Shown: positions 8,899-17,713 of the stretch, one piece after another
Layout of the letters: the number at the start of each line of letters is the position of its first letter
How positions within the stretch are numbered: position 1 is the stretch's first letter
Source: UBA7657 sp049652985
GTDB taxonomy: Bacteria; Pseudomonadota; Alphaproteobacteria; Micavibrionales; Micavibrionaceae
Assembly: GCA_049652985.1 (NCBI GenBank)
Contig: JBASFK010000006.1
Span: forward strand, 71,062-135,061
DNA: 64,000 nucleotides
Reading direction: 5' to 3'
Made by a program: the position numbers and the translations under genes
Notes under the pieces: model-generated
Told to the model about the DNA's origin: nothing
Seen by the model: the letters and a program-made list of their open reading frames with translations, nothing else
Database searches by the model: none

Positions 8899-9960
8899 TC
8901 AAATTTCGAAGGCACGGGCCAGCAGAGAATGATAAAGGCCAACATAGGCCCGGATGGTATTTTCTTTAGTGAATTCAGCAAGATAGCGCCTATACCCGTT
9001 TTCCGTCAGGCGCGCGCGCAAGGCCTTGTCTGCAACCAGCCGGGCAATGGCGTTTTTCAGAGCCTCCACGTCGTCCACCGGGGTCATCAGGGCATCCTCG
9101 CCGTCCCGTACATACTGGCGGGGCCCCTCGCTGGCGGTCGTGATGAGGGGGATTTTCTGCGCCCACGCCTGGATGAAGACATTGCCGAAGGGCTCGCGGC
9201 GCGACGGGATCACGCAGATATCAGCGGCGGCCAGCAAGTCAGCGCGGTCTGAACGCCAGCCCAGCAGCTTGACCCGCTCGCCCACATTTAATTCCGAGAT
9301 CAGTTTTTCCAGTTCCTTGCGCTGAGGGCCTTCGCCCGCGATCCAGAGATAAATGCCGGGCAAAGCGGCAACGCTGCGGATCAGCGTGTCGAACGCCTTG
9401 TTCGGGTGCAGCCGTCCGAGCGCGGCCAGCAGCGGCGCATCCTGCGGCGTGCCGAAATCGGAACGCTTCAGCGGATTGTGCGCCTTTTCCTCCGGCGCGA
9501 AATTGTTGATGTGGGTTATCTTGCCGGAGGCGATGCCGCCCTCTGCGAGGTAACGGCAGATATCCGGCGTGTTCGCTACATAATGATCCGAGGCCGTGAA
9601 ATATTTCAGCTTGTAATAACCGCCGAGGCGCGCCACCAGCGTATAGCGCGGAATGTTCATCGATTTGTCCCAGGCCGGTGTTTTCCATGCCGCGCGCGCC
9701 ATCCATGTCTGGACGATGTCGGGCTGGAATTTTTTAATGATCCTCGCCAGCCGCCAACGCGTGAACACATCGACCCGGCCGCCAAAAGGAAGCGTATGAA
9801 CAGTAATGCCTGCAGCCCGGAGCGCAGGCACGCGAATATCGTTGGCGCGCGTAACCGCCTCGATCGTCTCCCCCGCTTCATGCAGGGCCATGGTGATATC
9901 GACAAAGGCTGTTTCAGCGCCGCCGCGCCCGGCGCCGGCCATAACCTGGAGAATTTTCAT
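8899..9960 (-). CDS. GT4-family glycosyltransferase
   Basis: A 353-residue GT-B fold transferase, probably acting on a lipid-linked or cell-surface glycan at the inner face of the membrane. Seen: N-terminal MKILQVMAGAGRGGAETAFVD (acceptor-side nucleotide-fold start), LLAALGRLHPNKAFDTLI (start of the donor domain), and the E-x7-E-type region SRREPFGNVFIQAWAQKIPL, followed by ASEGPRQYVRDGEDALM, characteristic of glycosyl transferases group 1. The frame extends upstream to 10092, but the leading Lys/Arg-rich segment overlaps the neighbouring gene; ATG at 9960 is chosen. It lies 28 bases downstream of the secreted-protein gene. Donor sugar and acceptor cannot be told. Confidence 0.9.
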   Translation of the reverse strand: MKILQVMAGAGRGGAETAFVDITMALHEAGETIEAVTRANDIRVPALRAAGITVHTLPFGGRVDVFTRWRLARIIKKFQPDIVQTWMARAAWKTPAWDKSMNIPRYTLVARLGGYYKLKYFTASDHYVANTPDICRYLAEGGIASGKITHINNFAPEEKAHNPLKRSDFGTPQDAPLLAALGRLHPNKAFDTLIRSVAALPGIYLWIAGEGPQRKELEKLISELNVGERVKLLGWRSDRADLLAAADICVIPSRREPFGNVFIQAWAQKIPLITTASEGPRQYVRDGEDALMTPVDDVEALKNAIARLVADKALRARLTENGYRRYLAEFTKENTIRAYVGLYHSLLARAFEI

Positions 9961-9988
9961 CTCGGCCCGTTCACGGCGCAGCCCAAAA

Positions 9989-10885
9989 TTACTCCGGCCT
10001 GGAGCCAGGAGCGCGCTCTTCCGGCTTGGGATCTTCAGCAGGTATTTCTTCTGCTTTTTCCTCGGGCTTCTTCTCTTCTGCCTTTTCTTCAACTTTTTCT
10101 TCAGCCTGGGCGGCAGGCTCTTCTTTCTTTTCTTCGGCGGCGGCCGGGCGGGGCTCCATCGGCGCGATCTGCGGCGCGCTCATGAGCGTACTCTGCAGCA
10201 AGCGCACGAAATTCGTCTGCGTATCGCTCATTTTATCGCGCAGGTATTCGCAGGCGTCCTTCGTGGTGACAGGCACTTTTTCAACCTGTGCATTGGCAAG
10301 CTTGCGGGTTTTATCGAGGCTCTTGAACACTTTTTTGATATCGGCGGACTTGGCGTATTCCTGCGCGATGATCATGTTCTCAATATTGGCATCTGCGTCC
10401 TTGACGGCAGGATCGATCGCCCCGCTCCATTCCGTCAGCCGCGCATCCAGCCCTTCTTTCATATCGGGGTTTTCCTTACCGCACGCCGTGACGGCGGCAG
10501 CCACATCGCCCTTCACCATTTTGACCGTGCTGATGAGATTGTAATTATTGTAAAGGATAAAGAAATGCTTCTGCTCGTCAGGCCCCAGCTTCTCGGCGAC
10601 TTCCTTGGTCAGGCGGAAAGATTCTTCGGCGGCTTTTTTATGCGCCTCGGCCTCGGGCGGCAGCTCTTCCTTGACTGCATTCTCCTGTTTTGGAGCTTCC
10701 TCTTTCTTTTCCTCTTTTTTCTCTTGCTGTTTTTCTTCAGTTTTTTCCTGGGCCTTTTCAGCATCCACGGGCGGCGCGGCTTGTTCTTCGACCTCCGTGG
10801 GAGCAGGCGCGTATGCGGCAGCGGCTATATTCGCATACGAAGCGAGGACAAAAAGAAAACAGGCGAGAAAAACTGTGCGGGTCAT
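9989..10885 (-). CDS. secreted Glu/Lys-rich protein, unknown function
   Basis: 298 residues: a Sec signal peptide (MTRTVFLACFLFVLASYANIAAAAY, cleavage near AAA-Y), then a Glu/Lys/Gln-rich low-complexity stretch (about residues 35-75), a central helical domain (about 80-235) with two cysteines (TACGKE and KDACEYL) that could form a disulphide, and a second Glu/Lys/Pro-rich tail (about 245-298). Presumably periplasmic or outer-membrane associated. The upstream 490 bases contain a possible structured RNA. No family recognised; the low-complexity arms make homology searches prone to false hits. Confidence 0.8.
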   Translation of the reverse strand: MTRTVFLACFLFVLASYANIAAAAYAPAPTEVEEQAAPPVDAEKAQEKTEEKQQEKKEEKKEEAPKQENAVKEELPPEAEAHKKAAEESFRLTKEVAEKLGPDEQKHFFILYNNYNLISTVKMVKGDVAAAVTACGKENPDMKEGLDARLTEWSGAIDPAVKDADANIENMIIAQEYAKSADIKKVFKSLDKTRKLANAQVEKVPVTTKDACEYLRDKMSDTQTNFVRLLQSTLMSAPQIAPMEPRPAAAEEKKEEPAAQAEEKVEEKAEEKKPEEKAEEIPAEDPKPEERAPGSRPE

Positions 10886-11008
10886 GGGGAAATCCTTCTA
10901 TCTTCGAGACGCCTATTTCTAGCAAAAAAAACGGCGCGGGGAAAGCCGCGACCCAAAAAGAAATGGCCTGAAAAGAAGTACGTATCGAAACGGGGATTCC
11001 ACGCGGGC

Positions 11009-11221
11009 AAAAAAAGACCTGTATGATTTTTGCCCGGGCTTAATTTACGGGGGCAAACTATGGACCCGGAATCATACAGGCCAGTGCGCATGACAAGGTA
11101 AAATTGCCAGACCTTGTTTAAAAAACCGCTTTTCCGACTGCCGCTTCCCTCCTGGGGCGGGTGCCTCTCCAAGCACCCTCGCGGTGTCCCGATCATCTGT
11201 CCCTCATACCCGGACCCTGAT
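11009..11221 (-). ncRNA. candidate structured RNA or attenuating leader
   Basis: In the roughly 490-base gap upstream of the secreted-protein gene, the minus strand can fold into successive hairpins: GGGTGC...GCACCC (near 11160-11180), ACAAGGT...ACCTTGT (11092-11118) and an 11-bp stem CCTGTATGATT (11080-11070) with AATCATACAGG (11028-11018), followed after two bases by seven T residues (11015-11009). The last element looks like an intrinsic terminator. No coding frame fits. I looked for RNase P, tmRNA, SRP RNA and common riboswitch cores and could not match one. It may be a free small RNA or a transcription attenuator for the gene starting at 10885. Confidence 0.35.
11018..11080 (-). terminator. 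hairpin plus T-run terminator of the candidate RNA
   Basis: Perfect 11-bp stem between 11070-11080 and 11018-11028, with a smaller inner pairing (CCGGG/CCCGG), then T7 on the minus strand. It points leftward and ends about 125 bases before the next minus-strand start codon. Confidence 0.5.
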
Positions 11222-11228
11222 CGACATA

Positions 11229-11249
11229 CTGTTATATTTAACATAACAG
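11229..11249. promoter_or_regulatory. perfect 7-bp inverted repeat, possible operator
   Basis: CTGTTAT, seven bases, ATAACAG in an AT-rich stretch upstream of both the candidate RNA (leftward) and the pilin-like gene (rightward). The spacing suits a dimeric regulator or a small hairpin; the regulator is unknown. Confidence 0.3.
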
Positions 11250-11376
11250 TAAAGAATGAATGCAAAGTAAAATAAATTCAAAACGGATTTGAGATTCATT
11301 TCTGCAATGCGCAAAAAATAAAAATTGCATAAAATTTTATGCAATTGGTTTTCCCAGCGGTTATAATCCTTTGCGC

Positions 11377-12153
11377 ATGAACACCTCTTCCCGTGGCAAA
11401 CAACAGCAAGGCAACGCACTCTGGTTCATCCTGGTGGCCATCGTGCTGCTAGGCGCATTGACCGTCCTGGTAAGCCGCTCGGGCACCGACGTCAACCAAA
11501 GCGGCGATTTCGAGCGCAGGCAGATCATGGCCTCGCAATTGCTGCGCTACGCTAAAGGCATCGAGGAAACCGTCCGGTCCATGCAGGCGCGCGGCATCAG
11601 CGAAAGCGACATCAGCTTTGAGAATACGGTTATCGCCGGTTACGCCCACACGCCCGCCGAACCGGACGACCACCAGGTTTTCGGTGGCGGCGGCGGTCAG
11701 ACCTATAATGTTCCCAATCTGGAATGGCTGGATAAAAAGCAAAGCGCCAACGCGGGCTACCGGGAATGGTTGTTCACGGGGAAACTGGGCGTCGCCAACA
11801 ATTCCTCAAGCACCGCGCCGAGAGATACGTCGCTGGTTATGATCCTCCCTTATATATCAAGGGACATGTGCATCGCCCTGAACAGGATGATGCGCCATGA
11901 CGGTTACGACAGCGACACGCCCGTGGAGGACGACACAAGCGTTCTCGGCGACATCGCGGTGCTGGATAAATATAACGGGGAAGCAACAGACTATGTGCTT
12001 GCGGCACGCATCGACGGCGCGGGAACCAGCTATCCGGTGTTGCCTGTCGATCTCAATTACTGGAAGGGCAAGCATGCCGGTTGCGCACGCGGCTCGGACG
12101 CGGGCGGGGGCGCGCCGCGCTACGTGTTCTTTCAAACCCTGATTGTTCGGTAA
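11377..12153 (+). CDS. secreted pilin-like or anchored protein
   Basis: 258 residues with a short basic N-terminus (MNTSSRGKQQQGNALW) followed by one hydrophobic helix (FILVAIVLLGALTVLVS), then a long extracytoplasmic domain. A QQGNALWFILVAIVLLGALT arrangement resembles the prepilin-like start of type II secretion/type IV pilus minor subunits, where a glycine precedes the helix, but the usual Glu at +5 is absent, so it may simply be a membrane-anchored protein. Two cysteines (RDMCIAL, HAGCARG) could form a disulphide. ATG at 11377; a TTG two codons upstream also exists. No other pilus gene is in the window. It is followed by the convergent rne gene, four bases away. Confidence 0.75.
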   Translation: MNTSSRGKQQQGNALWFILVAIVLLGALTVLVSRSGTDVNQSGDFERRQIMASQLLRYAKGIEETVRSMQARGISESDISFENTVIAGYAHTPAEPDDHQVFGGGGGQTYNVPNLEWLDKKQSANAGYREWLFTGKLGVANNSSSTAPRDTSLVMILPYISRDMCIALNRMMRHDGYDSDTPVEDDTSVLGDIAVLDKYNGEATDYVLAARIDGAGTSYPVLPVDLNYWKGKHAGCARGSDAGGGAPRYVFFQTLIVR

Positions 12154-12157
12154 AAAT

Positions 12158-14947
12158 TTATTCCGTCAGACGGTTCCACCAGCCGCGCTTCTTCTCGCTC
12201 GGGGCTTCGTTGACCTTTTCATACTCTTTTTTCTCGTATGAACGGGATGCGGGCGCCTCCGCTGCTTCTCGCGGCACGCTTGGCTGAACGGAATTTTCAC
12301 TCTCGAATTTTTCTTCGCGGCGCGGTGCAGCTTGATTCATATTTTGCTGCGAGTTCTGCTGTGCATTTCCGGATGACTCACCGCGGCCAGGACGGCCACC
12401 GCCATCGCGACCGCCACGTCTGGCATGATCGTTATTGCGTCCACGGCCACCACCACGCGGGCGGTCACCACGATCATTACGCTCACTGCGCGAACCGCCA
12501 CGTCCACGGGCGCGGTTGAATTGCTGCTCCTCGGGATCACGGGCGATTTCCATGTCATGGCTTGCCTGGTGCGCGGCTGCATCGCGGAACTCGTCGTCCT
12601 CAAAATTGCCTTCCGGCACGGCGGCGTTGCCATCCTGCGGCTGCCCGCCGGATTCCTGTCTTCCCTCGTTGTCGCGCCACTGGCGTCCGCTACCACCACC
12701 ACGGCGCTTTCCGCCGCGACGTCCACGACGGCGTCCGCCGCGATCAGCAGCACCACGAGGAGCATTGTCACGCTCCACGGGGCCGGAATCTACGTCCGTG
12801 GACTCACCTGCTTCGGGTGCGTGGTCGTCGCCATGGTCATGGTCGTCATGTTCGCTGCGCATCAGGTCGGCACTGTGAATGATCTCGCGCTGTTCCTCGC
12901 CGCCCTCTGCAGTCGCGCCCTTCAGGGCCTCGATGCGGAAGCTGCTGGCGCCCAGCGTCTCATCGACGCGGATCAGGATGCTCATGCCATAGCGTGTTTC
13001 AATCTCGCTGACATTCTTGCGCTTGTTGTTCAGGATATAAACCGCAACATCGTTCGAGACATGTGCGATCAGCTGCTGGCCACGGCGGCCCTTGATGCCT
13101 TCGGCTTCGATAGCGCGCAGCACGAGGATCGACATGGCATCCGCCGTACGGATGCGGCCAAGGCCTGCGCAATGCGGGCAGATTTCAAACTGCGATTCCG
13201 TCAGCGACGGATTTAAACGTTGCCTTGAAAGCTCCATCAGGCCGAACGATGAAATACGGCTCATCTGGATGCGCGCGCGGTCCGTCGAAAGGGATTCCCG
13301 GACACGGCGTTCGACCTTCGCATTGTTGCGGCGGTCTTCCATGTCGATGAAGTCGATGACGATCAGGCCGCCAAGGTCGCGGAGGCGCAATTGACGCGCG
13401 ATTTCGCTCGCCGCTTCCATGTTGGTTTTCAGCGCCGTTTCCTCGATATGGCGCTCTTTCGTCGCCTTGCCCGAGTTGACGTCAACGGCCACGAGGGCCT
13501 CGGTCTGGTTGATAATCAGGTAACCGCCCGATGGCAGCGTTACGCGGGCCTCGCCGATTTCAGTGATCTGCCCCTCAACATGGTGGCGTGTGAACAGCGG
13601 CACGTCGTCCGTATGCTCGACCACGTTTTTCACATGGCTCGGGATCATCATTTTCATGAAATTCTTTGCGGTCTTGTAACCTTCATCGCCCGCAACAACA
13701 ATCTCTTCGATATCCTTGCCGTACAAATCGCGCACGGCGCGCTTGATCAGGTCGGCTTCTTCATAGACCTTGGCCGGCGCCGACGATTGCAATGTCAGTT
13801 CGCGGATATTGTCCCAGAGCCGCATCAAATAATCCAAATCGCGGTTGATTTCCGGCTTCGTGCGCGAAACACCGGCCGTACGAACAATCACCGACATACC
13901 CGTAGGCAACGTGATTTCCTGCATGATTTCTTTCATGCGGGCACGGTCCTGGTAGTTTGCGATCTTGCGCGAAACGCCGCCCGCACGCGGGGAATTAGGC
14001 ATCAGGACGCAATAACGTCCGGGCAGCGAGAGATACGTGCTGACTGCTGCGCCCTTGTTGCCGCGCTCTTCCTTGGAAACCTGCACCAGCATGATCTGCC
14101 CGCGCTTGATGACTTCCTGGATTTTGTATTTGCGGCGCAGGTTGAAACGGAAACGATCTTCCTGGCTGTAATCTTCGCCGCCGAATTTCTCGACACGGCC
14201 CGAACGGTGCGCCATACGATGACGACCACGGCCACCGCCGCGACGTCCGCGGCGTGGGTAACGGTTACGCCCGCCCCTGCCGTTTTCTTCACCGCCCTCT
14301 TGCTGTTCACCTTCAGAACCTTCGCCCTGCTGGCCGGATTCTTCCTGCGGACCCTCGTCGGCATGGGCTGAATCATCGCCTTCCTCGTGGTTTTCACGCG
14401 GCTGGAATTCATTTGCGGAGGATTGCTCCTCAGCAGGTTCATCATGATGAGACTCTTCAGGCGCAGGAGCGGTTTTTACACCTTCCACGCCGCCGATTTC
14501 CTCGATCGTTTCATCTTCGCGCTCGAGATATTCGACATTGTGTTCCGACTCCGGGGCCGGGGCTGCGGGCGCCTGGGCGGTTTCGACCGGCGTATCCTGC
14601 TGATCTTGTTCTTGTTCCTGTTGCTCGCGCTCGCGTTCCTCGGCTTCCTGCGCCTCGATCATCGCCTGCTGCTCGGCCAGCAGGGCCTCGCGGTCGGCGA
14701 TCGGAATGCGGAAATAATCGGGGTGGATTTCTGCGAAGGGCAAAAACCCGTGCCTGTTGCCGCCGAAATTAACGAATGCGGCCTGCAGCGAGGGCTCAAC
14801 CCGCGTTACTTTCGCGAGAAAGATACTGCCCTTCAGAGGTTTGCGGAATTTACTTTCGTAATCGAACTCGACGAGTTTCCTGCCGTCGACGACTGCAACC
14901 CGTGTTTCTTCATCATGGGTTGCATCAATAAGCATTTTTTTAGTCAT
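12158..14947 (-). CDS. rne: ribonuclease E/G family endoribonuclease (RNase E)
   Basis: Endonuclease initiating mRNA decay and processing rRNA/tRNA; scaffold of the degradosome. 929 residues. Seen: N-terminal S1 fold (SKFRKPLKGSIFLAKVTRVEP, AAFVNFGGNRHGFLPFAEI), interrupted by a long acidic Glu/Gln/Pro-rich insertion (about residues 90-270), then the catalytic DNase I-like domain (VDVNSGKAT, GLIVIDFIDMEDRRN with the Mg-binding Asp pair) and the Zn-link CPHC. The C-terminal about 270 residues are disordered, Arg/Gly-rich, probably RNA and partner binding. ATG at 14947 has GGAG nine bases upstream. The roughly 270-base gap to cobB gives a long 5' leader, as expected for an autoregulated rne mRNA. 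Confidence 0.96.
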   Translation of the reverse strand: MTKKMLIDATHDEETRVAVVDGRKLVEFDYESKFRKPLKGSIFLAKVTRVEPSLQAAFVNFGGNRHGFLPFAEIHPDYFRIPIADREALLAEQQAMIEAQEAEEREREQQEQEQDQQDTPVETAQAPAAPAPESEHNVEYLEREDETIEEIGGVEGVKTAPAPEESHHDEPAEEQSSANEFQPRENHEEGDDSAHADEGPQEESGQQGEGSEGEQQEGGEENGRGGRNRYPRRGRRGGGRGRHRMAHRSGRVEKFGGEDYSQEDRFRFNLRRKYKIQEVIKRGQIMLVQVSKEERGNKGAAVSTYLSLPGRYCVLMPNSPRAGGVSRKIANYQDRARMKEIMQEITLPTGMSVIVRTAGVSRTKPEINRDLDYLMRLWDNIRELTLQSSAPAKVYEEADLIKRAVRDLYGKDIEEIVVAGDEGYKTAKNFMKMMIPSHVKNVVEHTDDVPLFTRHHVEGQITEIGEARVTLPSGGYLIINQTEALVAVDVNSGKATKERHIEETALKTNMEAASEIARQLRLRDLGGLIVIDFIDMEDRRNNAKVERRVRESLSTDRARIQMSRISSFGLMELSRQRLNPSLTESQFEICPHCAGLGRIRTADAMSILVLRAIEAEGIKGRRGQQLIAHVSNDVAVYILNNKRKNVSEIETRYGMSILIRVDETLGASSFRIEALKGATAEGGEEQREIIHSADLMRSEHDDHDHGDDHAPEAGESTDVDSGPVERDNAPRGAADRGGRRRGRRGGKRRGGGSGRQWRDNEGRQESGGQPQDGNAAVPEGNFEDDEFRDAAAHQASHDMEIARDPEEQQFNRARGRGGSRSERNDRGDRPRGGGRGRNNDHARRGGRDGGGRPGRGESSGNAQQNSQQNMNQAAPRREEKFESENSVQPSVPREAAEAPASRSYEKKEYEKVNEAPSEKKRGWWNRLTE

Positions 14948-15217
14948 TTTAGTCTCCAATGGCGCTGGCTGCCTGCCCGACCAGGTAAAAACTCCTCTAA
15001 CGGAGATACACTGGTAGCACGGCGCAAAAGCGCTCTTTCAATTGCACAAATTTTGCTGAGACTGTTCCGCGAAACTCTGAGATTTCTGTATATGCGCGTG
15101 AGCTTTCTCAGCCAACCGAGGGGTACCTTACACCCCCCTGTCCTGATTCACAATCACAAAGTATAAAAACCTTAAAGTCCTTGATTTAGAACGTTTTTTC
15201 ACTAAAAATTATAAGCC

Positions 15218-15946
15218 ATGACGTTCTTCGCAACCCATTTACCGAAACACAGCTCTATCGTCATCCTGACCGGCGCCGGGATTTCCGCCGAGAGCGGGCT
15301 GGAGACATTCCGGGGCGCGGGAGGCCTTTGGTGCGGCCACCGGGTCGAGGACGTCGCCACGCCCGAGGCCTTCGCCCGCAACCCCGGCATGGTCCATGAA
15401 TTTTACAACATGAGGCGGCAGGGGCTGCTGCAACCGGAAATAAATCCTAACCCCGCGCACCTAGCTCTCTCCGAGCTTGAAGAAAAATGGCCGGGCGAAG
15501 TGCTGGTCGTCACCCAGAACATCGACGACCTCCATGAGCGGGCTGGGACTAAAAACCTGGTCCACATGCATGGCGAGGTCCTGAAAGCCTTCTGCCATTT
15601 CTGCCAGGCACGCCAGGAATGCCGCAGCGATCTTTCAACCGCCATGGCCTGTGCCGCCTGCAGCAAAACCGGCGGCATCAGGCCGGATATCGTCTGGTTC
15701 GGCGAAATGCCCTACAAGATGGACCGGATTTTCGAAGCACTGACGAATTGCGCTCTTTTCATGTCCATCGGCACATCGGGAAATGTCTACCCCGCCGCAG
15801 GGTTCGTGATGGAGGCCATGCGCGGCGGCGCGGCCACGGTTGAGCTCAACCTGGAGCCCTCGCTGAACGCTTCCGTTTTCGACCAGAGCCTGACCGGCGC
15901 CGCGACAAAAACAGTTCCGGATTTCGTGCGCTCATTGCTTTCATAA
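15218..15946 (+). CDS. cobB: NAD-dependent protein deacylase, sirtuin class III (CobB)
   Basis: Removes acyl groups from protein lysines using NAD, releasing O-acyl-ADP-ribose. 242 residues. Seen: NAD motif LTGAGISAESGLETFRG (residues 18-33), TQNIDDLHERAG, the catalytic His in HMHGE (H118), four Zn cysteines (C126, C129, C145, C148), and IGTSGNVYPAAGF. Residues Y63 and R66 (HEFYNMRR) match the Tyr-x-x-Arg pair that in SIRT5/CobB confers desuccinylase/demalonylase activity, so dual deacetylase-desuccinylase activity is inferred. Divergent from rne. Confidence 0.95.
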   Translation: MTFFATHLPKHSSIVILTGAGISAESGLETFRGAGGLWCGHRVEDVATPEAFARNPGMVHEFYNMRRQGLLQPEINPNPAHLALSELEEKWPGEVLVVTQNIDDLHERAGTKNLVHMHGEVLKAFCHFCQARQECRSDLSTAMACAACSKTGGIRPDIVWFGEMPYKMDRIFEALTNCALFMSIGTSGNVYPAAGFVMEAMRGGAATVELNLEPSLNASVFDQSLTGAATKTVPDFVRSLLS

Positions 15947-16002
15947 AATTTCCGTATCGTGATATAAAAAGAACAGGCAACACCAATAACAGAGTAATCG
16001 CC

Positions 16003-17226
16003 TTGTCTGCGCCGCGCTATTTTCGCTTTGCCCTGCTGGCTTTTATCATCGGCATTTTTCTGCCGCTGCATGCCTATGCCTTCAGCGTCGACCAGGTTCG
16101 CTTCGGCGCGCACCCGGATAAAATCCGCCTTGTGCTCGACCTCAGCCAGAAAACCGACTTTCGCGTTTTCGCGCTGGCCAATCCCTACCGCATGGTCATC
16201 GACCTGCCCGATTTCGAGTGGCGCGCGGGCAGCGCCAGCACAACGCCCTCCTCCGGCGTGACGGCGCTGCGCTATGGCAACCTCCAGCCCGGCGTATCAC
16301 GCATCGTGTTCGACATGGCCAAGCCCGTCGCCGTGCAGGGCGCGTTCATCATCCCCGCGCAGAACGGCCAGCCCAACCGCCTTGTCATCGATTTCACGCA
16401 TGTCAGCAAGGATGTATTCGAGCGCAGCAAAAACGCTTCATACGGAACCCTCGTAAGCACCGCGCAAATCCTTGCAGTGCCGCAGCCCATGCCCGCACAA
16501 AAACCACCCACGCCGCAAGGCGCGGGATACAAGCCACTCGTGCTCATTGATGCAGGCCATGGCGGCGTCGACCCAGGTGCGCGCGGTGTCAACAGGACGA
16601 GCGAGAAAAACGTGACATTGGCGCTGGCGAAACAACTTAAATCCGAACTGGAGGGCACGGGCCGCTACCGCGTGGCGCTGACCCGCGAGCGCGATATCTT
16701 CATCAAACTGCGCGAACGCGTCTTGATCGCCCGGCGGCAGCAAGCTGACCTCTTCATTTCCATTCACGCGGATTCAATCGAGAAATCCAGCGTCTCCGGC
16801 GTCTCCGTCTACACCCTTTCAGAAAAAGCGTCCGATGCGCAGACCGCGAAACTCGCCGCGCAGGAAAACCGTGCCGACCTGATCGCCGGCCTTGATCTCA
16901 GTGTCGAGGACGAGGACGTCGCCAACATCCTGGTCGATCTCGCGATGCGGGACACGATGAACCAGTCGAATTTCTTCGCCAATACCCTCATAGAAAAATT
17001 CAAGGGCAACCAGGTGCGCCTGCTGGATTCCCCCCACCGCTCGGCAGGCTTCGCCGTCCTCAAGGCGCCGGATATTCCCTCCGTCCTTGTCGAGGCTGGA
17101 TTTATGTCAAACAAAAAGGAATCCGAGTTGCTGAACACCCCGGCCCACCGCGCGAAAATCGCCCGTGCGCTTGGCAATGCCGTGGATTCCTACTTCGAAC
17201 AGGTGCGGAAAAATCAAAGGATTTGA
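16003..17226 (+). CDS. N-acetylmuramoyl-L-alanine amidase with AMIN domain (AmiC type)
   Basis: Periplasmic Zn amidase that cleaves peptide stems from peptidoglycan during daughter-cell separation. 407 residues. Seen: signal peptide (FALLAFIIGIFLPLHAYA), AMIN domain (about residues 27-135; VRFGAHPDKIRLVLDLSQ, YRMVIDLPDFEW), a Pro-rich linker, and an Amidase_3 domain (about 170-400) with VLIDAGHGGVDPGARG, the Glu in TSEKNVTL, SIHADS and VLVEAGFMSNKKE supplying Zn ligands and catalytic Glu. The start is TTG; no in-frame ATG precedes the signal peptide. Probably controlled by an EnvC/NlpD-type activator located elsewhere. Confidence 0.94.
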   Translation: MSAPRYFRFALLAFIIGIFLPLHAYAFSVDQVRFGAHPDKIRLVLDLSQKTDFRVFALANPYRMVIDLPDFEWRAGSASTTPSSGVTALRYGNLQPGVSRIVFDMAKPVAVQGAFIIPAQNGQPNRLVIDFTHVSKDVFERSKNASYGTLVSTAQILAVPQPMPAQKPPTPQGAGYKPLVLIDAGHGGVDPGARGVNRTSEKNVTLALAKQLKSELEGTGRYRVALTRERDIFIKLRERVLIARRQQADLFISIHADSIEKSSVSGVSVYTLSEKASDAQTAKLAAQENRADLIAGLDLSVEDEDVANILVDLAMRDTMNQSNFFANTLIEKFKGNQVRLLDSPHRSAGFAVLKAPDIPSVLVEAGFMSNKKESELLNTPAHRAKIARALGNAVDSYFEQVRKNQRI

Positions 17227-17428
17227 CGCTTTTTTCCACCACCGGTGGTTTCTATAAAAAGTTCCGTTTTGGCTAGGAAATAAATCCCTAAAAAAACTGA
17301 AAATTTTTTAAAAACAGGGTGTTCAAGGCCATTTCAATTGTATATAAGAGTCCAAACGAACAGGTTTTGCCCGTTACCGGGCCACATGTTTTTGTTTGTT
17401 TAACCAACCTATGAATGAGGAACTAACA

Positions 17429-17614
17429 ATGAAGAAACTTCTTGCTACACTGATGATCGCAGGTACGGCTGTAACGCTGGCAGCTTGCGACACGACGGGA
17501 TCCGGTAACGTTGAGACGGCCGCTCCTTATGAATCCGAGCGCACGGCTTCCCACGACAACTCGGCTCCTGCTCCGCAGACCGAGCGTGTGTTCCGCAGCA
17601 CGCAAAGCAAATAA
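17429..17614 (+). CDS. small lipoprotein
   Basis: 61 residues with a lipoprotein signal peptide: MKKLLATLMIAGTAVTLAAC, lipobox LAAC, so the mature protein is about 42 residues and lipid-anchored. The mature part is polar and probably unstructured (DTTGSGNVETAAPYESERTA). ATG at 17429 has GAGG eight bases upstream; the frame is open further upstream but without a signal-peptide start. Followed by a strong terminator, so it is a single-gene unit. The 200-base region before it is AT-rich and holds no other gene, only a 12-bp palindrome at 17238-17249. Function unknown; such entericidin-like small lipoproteins are common. Confidence 0.85.
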   Translation: MKKLLATLMIAGTAVTLAACDTTGSGNVETAAPYESERTASHDNSAPAPQTERVFRSTQSK

Positions 17615-17632
17615 TTATTGCTTCAATAATTT

Positions 17633-17666
17633 AAAAGCTGCCCTTACAATTAAGGGCAGCTTTTTT
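17633..17666 (+). terminator. intrinsic terminator after the small lipoprotein
   Basis: AAAAGCTGCCCTT, six bases, AAGGGCAGCTTTTTT: a 9-11 bp stem followed by a T-run, 18 bases after the stop codon. Confidence 0.9.
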
Positions 17667-17713
17667 ATTGCCTGCAAAAATGCTGGCTTTAAAATTCGGA
17701 TGGGGAACCAGGC

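Noticed and set aside
9406..11026. Long open frames on the plus strand over the glycosyltransferase and Glu/Lys-rich genes
   Set aside because: Low-complexity Phe/Leu-rich reading arises from the Glu/Lys codons on the other strand.
11362..11367. TATAAT box just before the pilin-like gene
   Set aside because: No acceptable -35 at the right spacing, and the implied start is only a few bases from the ATG.
13391..14371. 326-residue open frame opposite to rne
   Set aside because: Antisense shadow of the RNase E coding frame; no start signal or protein-like composition.
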